A stretch of DNA of 64,000 bases from Acanthaster planci (taxonomy: Eukaryota > Echinodermata > Asteroidea > Valvatida > Acanthasteridae): positions 788,804-852,803 of the forward strand of contig NW_019091394.1 of the NCBI RefSeq assembly GCF_001949145.1, in the 5' to 3' direction. The position numbers and the translations under genes were made by a program. Below, in pieces: positions 24,894 through 35,899 of this stretch. The notes under the pieces are model-generated. The model was not told the origin of the DNA. It saw only the letters and a list, made by a program, of their open reading frames with translations, and did not search any database. Within the stretch, counting starts at the first letter, position 1. Every line of letters begins with the position of its first letter.

Positions 24894-24907
24894 GCGCGCG
24901 CGCGCGC
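24894..24907. repeat. Alternating GC tract, possible Z-DNA
   Basis: Seven GC dinucleotides in a row, about 310 bases upstream of the FMO start codon and 8 bases before a CRE palindrome. This is unusual in otherwise AT-rich DNA. Confidence 0.6.
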
Positions 24908-24914
24908 CCGGCAG

Positions 24915-24922
24915 TGACGTCA
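24915..24922. promoter_or_regulatory. CRE palindrome TGACGTCA upstream of FMO
   Basis: A full consensus cAMP-response element about 330 bases upstream of the FMO ATG, next to the GC tract. It could serve FMO or a divergent plus-strand transcript. Use as a regulatory site is inference. Confidence 0.4.
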
Positions 24923-25924
24923 TACATCGCAGCGTACTTGTATTGTGTGCGGAATAAATAAACTGATTGATGATGATGGCGCACTGCTGAAACTGAGGAC
25001 TGGAAAGGTGTGTTCTATCTCCTTGGCCTTTTACACCGTGATTTGTGCAAGGAATTTTCCAAAATGGTTTTCAGCGTGACTTGCTGATTTGGATGTTACG
25101 ACTACACAGTTTTGGTGAGATAAAGTAAGTGGCTGTGGTGATACTTTCCTGTGTTTTTTACAGGCGAAGAAACTCACTGTCCCTAAAACACTCACAGCAC
25201 GGAGTACTCTGCAACATTGATACGACTGCACTGTACTGTACTGCAGTGTGAGGAGTGACATTGAAATAACACCGTGAATAATAATGAAGACCATGAAGAT
25301 GTACATAGAATTTCATCATGTTTAAGGCTTAGTGAGCAATGTCCGTGCCGAAAGAGCTAATTCTATCATTTCTACGGCAGTACTCTTTTTAACGACATGC
25401 CTGTCTTCAGCCTTGACTTCTTTCTGGTCTTCAACTGCCAAAACTTCAGTTTTGTTCAGTTTCACATTTCTAGCAATAAAAATGAAACTTGTAGGCTTGT
25501 AGTAAACAATTTAGTTAAACAAAATTGTAGAGGGGTCCCAAAAGTATGGATTGCCAATTTTGTGACGTTTCATTGTGATTTGTAGGGAAAAACTTAGGCG
25601 TAAACAATGCAGTTACTGTGAGAATGTTGATTTATATCCAGCAGAATAGAATATATGAAAACGCAGTGAATGAAATTGTGAAAATAGGCTATCACCATGT
25701 TTAAAGGGTTTCTTTGTACATATTTTTATTTCATGGTTGGCACTGTTTTGTGTACAACAGACATTCTGCTTTTCACTGATTTTGCTCTCTCTGATTCCCT
25801 CTGGGAATTTTTATGTATGTTTTTGCCGTGTATCTTTTTCACCCAATGTGGTTCCTTTTCTCTCATTTTTAATTTCATTACACTTTCAAGATACATGAAC
25901 TTGTTGCGTGCACGTGTTCTTTTT

Positions 25925-26252
25925 NNNNNNNNNNNNNNNNNNNNNNNNNNNNNNNNNNNNNNNNNNNNNNNNNNNNNNNNNNNNNNNNNNNNNNNNNNNN
26001 NNNNNNNNNNNNNNNNNNNNNNNNNNNNNNNNNNNNNNNNNNNNNNNNNNNNNNNNNNNNNNNNNNNNNNNNNNNNNNNNNNNNNNNNNNNNNNNNNNNN
26101 NNNNNNNNNNNNNNNNNNNNNNNNNNNNNNNNNNNNNNNNNNNNNNNNNNNNNNNNNNNNNNNNNNNNNNNNNNNNNNNNNNNNNNNNNNNNNNNNNNNN
26201 NNNNNNNNNNNNNNNNNNNNNNNNNNNNNNNNNNNNNNNNNNNNNNNNNNNN
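25925..26252. other. Assembly gap, 328 N
   Basis: Unknown bases. Open frames reported across this gap have no meaning. Confidence 1.
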
Positions 26253-26502
26253 GGCACGTCTGGCTTTGTCATGTTTGTGGACTGAGTTTGGCAAGGCCTG
26301 AGTGGGTCATGGACAGGGAATGGCAAGACCGTAGTATTTGGTCGTGGCTTGTGGACAGAGTTTTGGGGCCGTTGACAAAGTTGCCCTGTCGGGACGTAAC
26401 AACACCACAGACACGTACACATGTATGTATGTTGCACATTTGTGTGTGCACATGTCAACAAGTTTAATCTTAAAACCCCCTGGGGATGTTTGCTACGTGT
26501 AG

Positions 26503-27300
26503 ACACCTTCTCCAATCTTTCAATATCGTGGAGCCGATTATCCGTGGAAAAAAAATTGCATTCTGCCTGAATCTTCCAAAATCCTCCAATATTTCCTGAA
26601 TTAATATGCTCCATTGAAGAGTGCCCACTCCCTCTATCCTTCAAAATCCTACAGTACTTCCTGTCATGTTGATGCAGTGCGAATGGTATCTTTTGAGTAA
26701 TATGGAGTATTCGCATAATGTAGGTATGAATTTATGCATGATGGTAGCATAAACAACACGAGGTCTAGCCCACAGCCTTGAGACAATGCATCCTTTACTA
26801 TCAGTCGTGCAATTTTGCCGTTCTTCGTCAATCCTCCAAAATCCTCCTAAACCGCCTGGAGGATGTTGGAGGATTGAGGAGGGTTAGGGTTAATGCCCTG
26901 TTGGTCGAAGAGATGTTCAACATGCCCAAGACATCTGCCCATGAACTTGGCCCCTCCACAGTCACATGTATAGCTTCTGTTTCACATCACTTGATAAATC
27001 CATAATTACTATTGTCAGTGGAATTGGTTTTGACGGGTACATTGTTGATACTGTGAACCAAAATTTCTGAAGAGTCGTAGGATATTGTCCTGCTCCAAAT
27101 TTTGAAAAAGAAGTTTGCTGAGCTGAAGGCCTCCCCCCCAACAAAGTCAGCTGATCAGCCATGCATAAATTTAGGCTCAGACAATACTTGAAATCATCCT
27201 CCCTGTTCGATTATTGCTGGAGGATATTGAAGGATTGAGGCAATGGTCACCCTTCAAAGGACCACATGCCAAAAAAATAATGGAAGATTTTGGAGGATTG
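26503..27300. repeat. Cluster of imperfect TCCTCCAA / GGAGGATT repeats
   Basis: Motifs such as AATCCTCCAA, TCCTCCAATATTTCC and GGAGGATTGAGG recur on both strands within 800 bases. The sub-block GGATTGAGGAGGGTTAGGGTTAA (26871-26893) is found again at 57017-57038, next to a near-inverted copy just upstream, so it belongs to a dispersed repeat. Confidence 0.55.
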
Positions 27301-28914
27301 CTATCGGTAGGCTCTGTGCAATTGTTCAGTGGAGGCAGTTAGAGATTTTGGCACACCGGCAAAAAAAATAATCAGGGAGTCAGTGATAAAATGCAGGAAT
27401 ACAAAGGGAGGGGGAGGGGGCTTGGGGTATGGTCCTCCATGTTCCGTACTTAACCTGGATCTGCTTGTGAATCATTACCTTTGTTCATGTTTTGAAGTCC
27501 CCATTTTGATAACTTCGCGATGTTCGATCGTTATCAAAGTTACAGCTAACAAAGACCCTGAAATAAGAATTCTGCCAGATTGATGACATCGTGATGATGT
27601 CATCTTGTGATTTTCGTAAATTGTTTTTTGTATATTTTTTTCCCTATTAAACAACTTGAAATCCGAAACAACTCCTCTAGCTGTTTTGAAACCTGAATTT
27701 ACCCCTCAGTTTTGAAATACAGTGCAAAGAGCCTTTAGATCTAGGGCTGCAGTCTGTCCAGTGTTCAACTAGCTGTAAAGGTCGATTCAAATCAAGTATT
27801 GTACAAACAACAAATAAAAACAAACACAAACAAACAAAACTCCTACAAACCTCAACAAGAAGTGTGCCACATTACATTCCCTAGGCTGAACTGCCGATAG
27901 TTTGATTGTTAGCTTTCCTGGATGTTACAGTAAATGAATTTCTCTCAATGTGATATATGCATGTATGCACTCGTGGTAAAGACCTTTAAAGGTTGGGGTA
28001 ATAAATTGAAGCGACCAAAGTGATACTGATGAAAATTGAGGGTACAGTGTCATATTACTTTCCTTTCGGGCCAATGAAGCAAGGGCTTTTGTGTTCCCTA
28101 TGATTCATCTGACATGCATTCCTCAGATGAGTTCATTCCCTATGCTTGCATTGTGCAGTAACGTTCAACCTCCCCCCCAAGGAATTATTCCCGTCGCGGC
28201 ACTGTGTATACTGAACATGTCCCGGAGCACATCACGGTCATCATCATAAAAGATGCAGCGAGGAAGTGTCATGATCGGCACAGATATTAAACACCAGACC
28301 GGGATTTAGACGGGAAATTGAATTAGGATCTCACTGTCTGTGAAGAACAGGTGAAAATAAAAAGGCGGGACTCGACCCAGACATAGGTTTCTGATGCCTT
28401 GCTAGCTCAAGAGGCCTAAAAATTGATAGCATGGAAGTACCTGCTACTTGCGCGTGGACCCCAAGAACCCACTGCTGAAGTTTTAGGTGTACCAGCACAT
28501 GTGCATAATTTCAAGTACAAAAGGGCACACATGTATGTGTACGTGTCGCTGCATAGAAGGTTTGAGTGCTCGCTTGATAACAACCACTCAGCTAAAAGAG
28601 TTGGTTTCACAAAATAGCATTCGGAGACACCAAAAACAGACAAACATTGATTCAGACAATCATTGATTCAAAAAGGAAAAAAAAAAAACCGGGGAGGAGA
28701 AGGACTGAATATTTCATGTTAAAGTGCATAAAGCCGTTTAAGACACGTAACCTTTGAATATGTCTGCTGTCCGATACAGCATGAACAAAGCTACATGAAG
28801 CTTATTTTCGGACAAAACAGTGATGCGAGGCAAGCCCAGTGTATGTGCGTTAAACTGCACAGGCCAAAATCCTTCAAAATTGCTGAAAAGTAATTTTTTT
28901 GGTGCACACATGTT

Positions 28915-29158
28915 ATTTGGGTCATTCTATAAATTAGGGGTCCAATTTTTGGGTGTCCCTGTCGCAGCTGACACGATTTTGTAAATTCCAAACACATTTT
29001 GCAATTTCCAAGAGTGATGAATTAATGCAAATTATCTGCTATATGAATGGAAATAGTTTGAAGTAACTTTCAGTGCTATTTCCATGTCAAATTACACTGG
29101 TCAGGTGTAACAAGGACATAAACAATCACTTTTGGACCCTGAATTGATCAAAATGACT
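28915..29158 (-). repeat. MITE-like element, GGATCATTC family, copy A
   Basis: Its reverse complement aligns with 51822-52074 over about 240 bases: shared blocks include TCCAAAAGTG, TTTGACATGGAAATA (one mismatch), TTAATTCATCACTCTTGGAA and AGGGACA. Ends are degraded compared with the other copy. Confidence 0.7.
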
Positions 29159-29357
29159 TAGCGGTCAACTCCTTTCCAGGTCATAGTTGTGGTGTAAAAA
29201 TGATCAGACAGTGGCAACTGTTTTTTTCAGCAGATACCGTACTGTCCAGTGTTTGTCCTACAGCAATCAGTAATGTGCACTATTAAACCTTACTGTACCA
29301 CCTAGCGTGGACTTGTGAACAAAAGATGTCCACATGATGCAGGAAGGGAAGATTTTC

Positions 29358-29580
29358 TGTGGACTTGCTCACGTCCACAGAAGGTTTCTCCCTTCTCTGA
29401 AAGACAGGTTGGCATTTTGGGGCCTTTTGGGGTTAGGGTCATTGTCGTAAAAGGAAGAGGAACAGTCCAGGAAACCTTTTACAAAAATTCAGCTGAAACT
29501 CGCATTCCTAGTTCAAGAAAAATATGTGTATTTTCACTGAGTTTTCTCAACTGCACGAAAACAAAGGAATATCCACACTA
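29358..29580 (+). repeat. Direct-repeat element, TGTGGACTTG type, copy 1
   Basis: It matches 31117-31330 in the same orientation: TGTGGACTTG, TAAAAGGAAGAGGAA, TTTTCACTGAGTTTTCT and AACTGCACGAAAA are shared. The ends are weakly inverted (TGTGGA...TCCACA). Confidence 0.7.
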
Positions 29581-29766
29581 CATGTAGGTATGTAACGCAA
29601 GTATGGGTGTTGAAGCCGGTGTATTCTGCCTTGCATTTTATATGTCGTCAATGTCTGTGCGTGCATGTTACTTGTGAGCGTGAACACGCGTGGACATGTT
29701 TGATACTGCTTTATTGCTGGTCACGAATTAAGCACTGATTGTGTGACAGTTTGTCTCAATAGACCT

Positions 29767-29830
29767 TTAACATAATGACATCAGGTTTGGTTTACATCTA
29801 TGCTTTCCTGTGGAAGTGAGGTGGGACACT
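29767..29830 (+). repeat. Partial copy of the 4964-5074 element
   Basis: It shares TTTAACATAATGAC-type left sequence and an exact GAGGTGGGACACT at similar spacing with the element at 4964-5074. It has no matching right arm. Confidence 0.4.
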
Positions 29831-30757
29831 GAACGCTCTAACACTGCAACCCTATCACTTCACAAGTATTTGGCACAGGCACACAGCCCGCCGAGATATT
29901 CTCTATAACCTGCGGTTTGCACGAGGAAGTAAACACTGAAATCAGACAGACTCCAGTTTTGTTTTTAGACACAGGTGCTGTACACTTATGATGTAACTGC
30001 CCACAGCTCTTCACTTTCAAAATTAGGCAAAGCGGCAAAATGTGTCACATGTACATGTAACAGCCCATGTGTAGTGTGCTGCTGTATAGTACAAAAAAAA
30101 TACTTTGGTCAGGTTCACGCTCATGTTAAACATTTTACCTTGGAAATTGGAAGCTCTGTCGTGAATGTGCTCTTGTTATGTGGGCCATTCTGTGAGGTTG
30201 GGGCACAATTTCTGACAGTGTCAATTGTTACGTGGGTTCCATAAAAATGAACAGCTATTTCCCTGCATTTGGACTCCAATTCGACATGTATGCATTGTCT
30301 TTTCTTTTGCTGAAAACTAGTATCAAAAAAACAAGCAAGAAACAGAACAAACAAAACAGAAACAAGACAGGCCAAAAACTTAAAGAAATTCAAGATATCA
30401 TTTCTGTCACAACAGGAAAGCTCGTAAAAAATTCACTGAAACTATACAAAGATGAAGAGGTAAAGTGCATACATTTCTGGACCATTTATTCATGTACCCA
30501 ATGCAGCTTAACATGCGTGTGTATTTATAGATTTCAGTTCAGGTATGCGAGAGGCATCTTTGGAATGCCCAGTTTAATAGGGCATGTAAATGTAACCAAT
30601 AATCTTGTAACGGTCTCCATTTTGGTTTGCCGAGTGATCCCCGTAAAATAAATGCCATGACCTTTACACATGACCTTTACAAATGTATACAAGTCGCTTG
30701 TGTTACCATTGGATCACTTTATGAAATACTTGTGTCCTGGCCGTGTGGAGCTACCCC

Positions 30758-30955
30758 ATACATGTACATGTATGTCAGCTGATTGTGAACACTATGATGT
30801 GTACATGTACCTGTGCATGTGTACATGTACATTACCCCTAGTCATAATGCACTGTATGCATATACGCACTGACACTTGTACATGTACATAAAGTACATGT
30901 ACGTGTATTATGCATATGGTGTATACATGTACATGTACTTGTATATACATGTATG
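30758..30955. repeat. TACATG palindromic simple-repeat tract
   Basis: Dense, irregular TACATGTA units over about 200 bases. Shorter tracts of the same kind occur at 40495, 53690, 58012, 60538 and 63184. Confidence 0.8.
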
Positions 30956-31116
30956 CACCACACATTGTGTAAAGCCCTGTGTTCTCTACAAATGAAGGTG
31001 CAGGGGTGCCAGAAGAGGTTACAGTGTACAGGTGTGTCATACATAGTGACGACCTCTGCACAAAAGAAGTCCTCATAATACAGGGTACGATGGCGTTGTA
31101 GGGTACGATGGCGTTG

Positions 31117-31330
31117 TGTGGACTTGCACATGTCCACACAAGGTTACCCTCGCTCGGGAAAAGGGGTTTAGAGGCGTTTTGGGGTAGGGGTCATCCATAG
31201 TAAAAGGAAGAGGAATAGTCGAGGAAACCTTGTCCAAAAAACAGCCAAAAATCTTGTTCCTGGTTGAAGAAAAATGAGTATTTTCACTGAGTTTTCTTAA
31301 CTGCACGAAAAGAAAGGAATGTCCACAGTA
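31117..31330 (+). repeat. Direct-repeat element, TGTGGACTTG type, copy 2
   Basis: Second member of the pair with 29358-29580. It is preceded by two tandem copies of a 19-base unit (GGGTACGATGGCGTTGT...). Confidence 0.7.
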
Positions 31331-31706
31331 GGTATGTAACGTAAACATGTGTGTGTAATATGTATACGTGTGTGTAAATGGGGTTTTTAAAACCTTCTAG
31401 GGCATAAAAGAACCCTTGGCTTTAGCCTGGGTAGCATGTGGTTGATCCTGTGGGTAGAAAATGGTCATGGACCACATTGCAGCAGACGGTTAAAGACTGA
31501 TGTGCTTTGAACATGGCTTTTCTGCCAGGATTTTGCCAGCATCTTATTTTGACAGTTCACATCAAATTGTTCCCAGTTTCGGAAATAGGAGACAGAAGAT
31601 GTAGACAAAGGTCGTTTTGTTTTGCATCTTTGTGAGCAAACAAAATTCTGCTGGTCATGTTTTTGTACATTCAAGTTGAGCTCAGTGCTTGTTTCTTTTC
31701 TCGCAG

Positions 31707-31892
31707 TCAACTCGTGCAGGCCCCCGAGTAGTCGGCCATCAGCCCAGCAGGGAGCTAGCGAGTGACCAGGCAGTTCAGGCTCTTCCCTCCCACCCTTTCC
31801 CGTCTTCCCACCTGTCGCCGTCTTCCGCGGTCCCTCCGTTCCGCGGGAAAAGGGTTCAGAGGTCACCTTGGGTGAGTGACCACCGACCAGAC
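31707..31892 (+). other. CAB39 copy 1 leader (5' UTR part of exon), with an in-leader donor-like site
   Basis: A T-rich tract ending TCGCAG marks a splice acceptor at 31706, so an untranslated exon should lie upstream. A consensus 5' splice site GTGAGT sits at 31872-31877, 21 bases before the ATG. The same site at the same distance occurs in copy 2. Confidence 0.5.
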
Positions 31893-34800
31893 ATGCCGCT
31901 GTTTGGGAAGTCCACCAAGACGCCTCAGGAGCTGGCCAAGATAGCCGGCGATGCCCTGGCTGTCATCAACAAGACCCAAGAAGGGAAGAAAGCTGAAAAG
32001 GTTGGTAAACCCTCTCTCTCTCCCCCCCCCAAAAAAAAGCCATTCAGCAATCCCCACCCAATTGTCATAAAGTAAACAATAAACTAAATCTGTAAACACG
32101 GATAGTTACCGCTTGTAGCTCTGTCATATAAAGTCATGTATTATGAAAGCTGTTATGCTGTTGGTGAACCCAGTTTCTGCCCGGGAATAAACACGTCAAG
32201 CACACCAGCATCTGGTTTCCCTCAGTCCATCATAACTTGTCTGTCACATACCTATTTCAGCTCTTTATTGTTTGTCATTTGCGAGTAGATACTTGTGCTC
32301 CGAATTTCTCACCGGAGCTGAACATTTCACTGGAAGACGTAAAATGGACCATTGGGGGATGACACGTGTGTTTGTATCATGTGAAGTTTTGTTCTCGGTC
32401 AAGGCACAGGAGGATATCTCCAAGAGTCTGACAGGAATGAAGAACATCCTGTACGGAGTCGGGGACCAAGAGCCCCAAGGAGAGTTGGTCAGCCAGCTGG
32501 CGCAGTCCATCTTTAATCAGGAAATACTGCTGCATCTCGTCAGTAACCTCCGACACCTGGACTTTGAGGTAAACAGGGGAGGAAGGAGGGGAAGATACAG
32601 AAGATGGGGGTGCTTGGCTGAGACTGTGGGAAGAATTCAAAGATTTCTCCCTGGATCTGCAGAGCTGTCAGTCCACTCCTCCAGAGAATTAACTGATTAC
32701 TTCGAGAGGGTTTTAGGTCAGGGGCTATTACACTAGCAATGCGGTCAGCTCCACACTTCGTAGTACTCTACAACACAACCTCTATGCCTGGGCTTGATTT
32801 CGTTCATTTTTTTCAGTACTCTTGGGCACTTAATGGACAAGAGCTGTGTTCTTGGTTGACTTGTTTCGGTTAACATTTGGCCTGTGATGCTACACAAGAT
32901 TTTCCAAGTGCCGGTGAGACCTGCTGGAAGAGTTTGCTATTTGAAATCTCAAGAAGGACATAGACGAAAGAGTGCCAGGGGAATGCAGCTAGTTAAGACA
33001 CAGTGTTTCTTTCTAACAAAGTTTTTGTTGTTCTCTGTCCCTACGATCTCTAGACCAGGAAGGACGCAGCTCAAATCTACAACAACGTGCTGCGGCGACA
33101 GATCGGGGAACGCTCGCCGACAGTGGATCACATCGCTTCCAAGCCGGACATACTCCTCAAACTCTGCCAAGGGTGAGAGAGAGAAGCAAATGTGCTAGTT
33201 AGCAAGTTTGCGGGCTGAGCAGAAATCAGCTTGGGCACCAGTCGCAAGGAATGTACAATGCAAGACATTTTGGCGGGTAACCCGCTCCTGCTAAGCAAAG
33301 ACTTCCTTTGCTTAGCAGATTTCTGTGCCGGGAACCCTGTACGAAAATTGACCCCAGACGTTGTGTAGAATATTGTATCTGCATGCAGGAAAGGAAAGAA
33401 TATGGGACAATTCTGGACGGGTCTCTGCAGAAATGTCGAGGAGTTGTGTCGACAATAGTAGTGGCAAAGAAGTTTAGGGTTTTTTTATGGAGAGATAGGG
33501 CATAATTCGAGATAATGATTTTTTCATATTCAAAAGGTACGAGAACCAGCAGATCGCCTTGAACTGCGGCATCATGCTCCGAGACAGCATCCGATATCAG
33601 GAGCTGGCCAAGATCATCCTTTACAACGACGCTTTCTTCTCATTCTTCAACTACGTGGAGACATCGACGTTTGACATTGCCTCTGACGCCTTTTCCACAT
33701 TCAAAGTGAGGACGGGTTTGAGGACCCATTGAGTGCCTTAAAGATTTCACACAATGCGTCTACCTTTCCAAAATCAAATCATTGCAACTGTCCATTGATA
33801 TTCTTGGTTGTCTGCACTAGCAATGTAGGGAAGTCGTTTTTTTGAAAAACCAACGTAAACTAAGAGTAGTCTCCATTTATAAAGTAATCACCATTCATGG
33901 AATAGTCTCCATTTATGCAATAGTCACCATTCATGCGATAGTCTCCATTCATGTAATCTTCAAGTGACCCTTAAACTTCGTTTTGAAGGAGTTTTTTAAA
34001 AAAGCAATCTTTTCTGGCAAGTTTCCTAGCAATTTTCAAGTGCAAGAATGATTTGACTTTGTGATTTTTATTACTTCTTCAAAAAAAAGAATATCACTCT
34101 GTTTGTTGCAACAGGACTTGCTAACCAGACACAAGATTCTGTGTGCACAGTTTTTGGAGGAGAAATACGATAGAGTGTTCTCAGAATACCAAAAGTTGCT
34201 GAATTCAGAAAACTACGTCACAAAAAGGCAGTCGCTGAAGGTAAGGGTTCTAAATGATGTTTGATGTGGTCAGATCAATTTGATTGACTTTTTTTCTCTG
34301 GAGGAACTTTCATTGGCTAATAAGCTAAACACAGAGGAGTTTTGATCAAAACAGTCAAGTGAGATAAGTGCTAACCTCAATTTGCCAACCATGCTAGGCA
34401 TTCATTCCTTGCCTGGAATGCCCACCCTGGCACGTGTGAATGCACGGGGATACCACCTACCGTTGCTTTTCAGCTGAATGTGTACAAACCTGAAGGGTCC
34501 TCAGTGAGAGAAATGTATACACCGGCAGGAGTGGCTCAAGGGTACAGTGTCCTCACTAAGCGAAATGTGGACACCGGCAGGAGGGGATAAAACCTGCAGA
34601 TTTCTTGGTAACAGATATGTGGACACTGGCAGCACTGGCTCATACCTGCCTAGTCCTCGTATACAGAAACGGGGACACCAGCAATGGTGGCTCTGTTTAC
34701 AGTCTTTGCGTGTATGACACCGATGTCATTCTCTTGACCAACTGTAGCCGTTCACAGTAAAGCCTTTTGTACTCAACATTACACAGATCCTGCCTTACCT

Positions 34801-35899
34801 GGGCCATTACGATGTGGCCGGTCTTCCTCTTCCTGACTGGTACATTGGGCCCAAGTGAAGCAGCCCTTCTTTGGAGACTGGCTGTGCATGCAATCAGAAT
34901 ACGATAGTCGCTCCCATTTTGAAGGAAGTAACGCATTCTTCATCAAATTCCTTTACTTCCCCTTCTCTCAATCCTGACAGCTCCTTGGAGAGCTCCTTCT
35001 GGACAGACACAACTTTACCATCATGACCAAGTACATCAGCAACTCCGACAACCTGAAACTCATGATGAACATGCTGCGAGACAGAAGCAGAAATATACAG
35101 TTTGAGGCCTTTCACGTTTTCAAGGTAAGGGTGCGGGGAGTCCTCGGTAACATTATGGCAATTCCACTTCCCCGAAGATCATGCCGCAGTCAGGGTTTCA
35201 TGGTGTGATTCTATAAAAAGAAACATTTCTTTTACTTGCCGACTTTTCAAAACGTACGTTAGACTGACACTGTAGTGTTTTGCACCACTTGAGACAAAAT
35301 ACTTTCGTGAGAATTCTGGAAGGTAGTTCAGATCTTTACTCTGTAGAAAAAAAGGTTGAGGTCAAGGTTCAGTTTTGCAAACCTCAAAACCCCTTCATTT
35401 GTAGTTACTTATCTTTCAGTTTTGCAAACTCACAAACCAGATAAGATAGTGGAGAGTAAGTTTGCTTACATGTACAGAGAGTTTGCGTGGCTGCCATCTT
35501 GCAGGCAAGTGCTTTTGTTCCACAGTGTATGCACAAAGGAGGCTTCCCTGTGGAACAAAGGAACTGCTCTGCAAGATGGCTACCGTGCAAAGCCTTAATA
35601 CTTGACTGTTCTGATTTTCAGTGGTTTTTCAGGGAAAACGGGATTAATAAGGGATCCTACTCTGAGTTGCGAACTGGCCTCATCTGTGTTTCTTTTCCCC
35701 GGTGGATTTGTCACAGGTTTTTGTAGCCAACCCCAACAAGACACCCCCCATCCTAAACATCCTCAACAAGAACAAGGCCAAGCTGGTGGAATTCCTGACC
35801 TCATTCCACACCGACCGGACGGAGGACGAACAGTTCAACGACGAGAAGGCGTACCTCATCAAGCAGATCAAGGAGCTGCAGCCCAGCGAGCCCTCGTAA
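31893..35899 (+). CDS. CAB39: Calcium-binding protein 39 (MO25), tandem copy 1, 7 exons, 337 aa
   Basis: Exons: 31893-32000, 32404-32568, 33054-33172, 33537-33705, 34115-34240, 34981-35124, 35717-35899. All are GT/AG, the frame stays open throughout and the total is 338 codons with stop. MO25 is an armadillo/HEAT-like helical scaffold that binds STRAD and activates LKB1, and also activates STE20 kinases such as MST3/4, OSR1 and SPAK, in the cytoplasm. Family blocks are visible: [71 protein letters not shown] and [21 protein letters not shown]. Length matches human CAB39 (341). It differs from copy 2 at about 51 residues (about 85 percent identity by hand count). Intron 4 and intron 5 hold copy-specific tandem repeats. 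Nothing suggests a pseudogene. Confidence 0.95.
33867..33956 (+). repeat. 18-bp tandem repeat, five units, CAB39 copy 1 intron 4
   Basis: Units of the form TAGTCTCCATTTATGCAA alternate with TAGTCACCATTCATGCGA. The homologous intron of copy 2 has only one recognisable unit (about 45158-45178), so the array grew after the duplication or shrank in copy 2. Confidence 0.85.
34498..34702 (+). repeat. About 51-bp tandem repeat, four diverged units, CAB39 copy 1 intron 5
   Basis: Each unit contains AAATGTGGACACCGGCAG or a close variant followed by a GTGGCT block. The matching point in copy 2 intron 5 (after TTTTCAGCTGAAT) has no such array. Confidence 0.75.

Larger units (their letters stand above)
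24923..31706. other. Intergenic region between FMO and CAB39 copy 1, repeat-rich, with assembly gap
   Basis: No supported coding exon. It holds the N gap (25925-26252), imperfect TCCTCCAA repeats, one member each of two dispersed families, a local direct repeat and a TACATG tract. The untranslated first exon of CAB39 copy 1 probably lies here because a splice acceptor precedes its leader at 31706; I could not place it. Confidence 0.5.

Noticed and set aside
25697-26716. Long open frames crossing 25925-26252
   Set aside because: They exist only because the 328 N are read as open codons.
30792-31139. Minus-strand frames rich in Val, His, Thr and Tyr
   Set aside because: They are readings of the TACATG simple repeat.
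31689-31892. In-frame N-terminal extension of CAB39 copy 1
   Set aside because: The frame is open upstream of ATG 31893, but a splice acceptor at 31706 interrupts it, the copy 2 leader is not open in the same way and the family starts at MP.F(GK).
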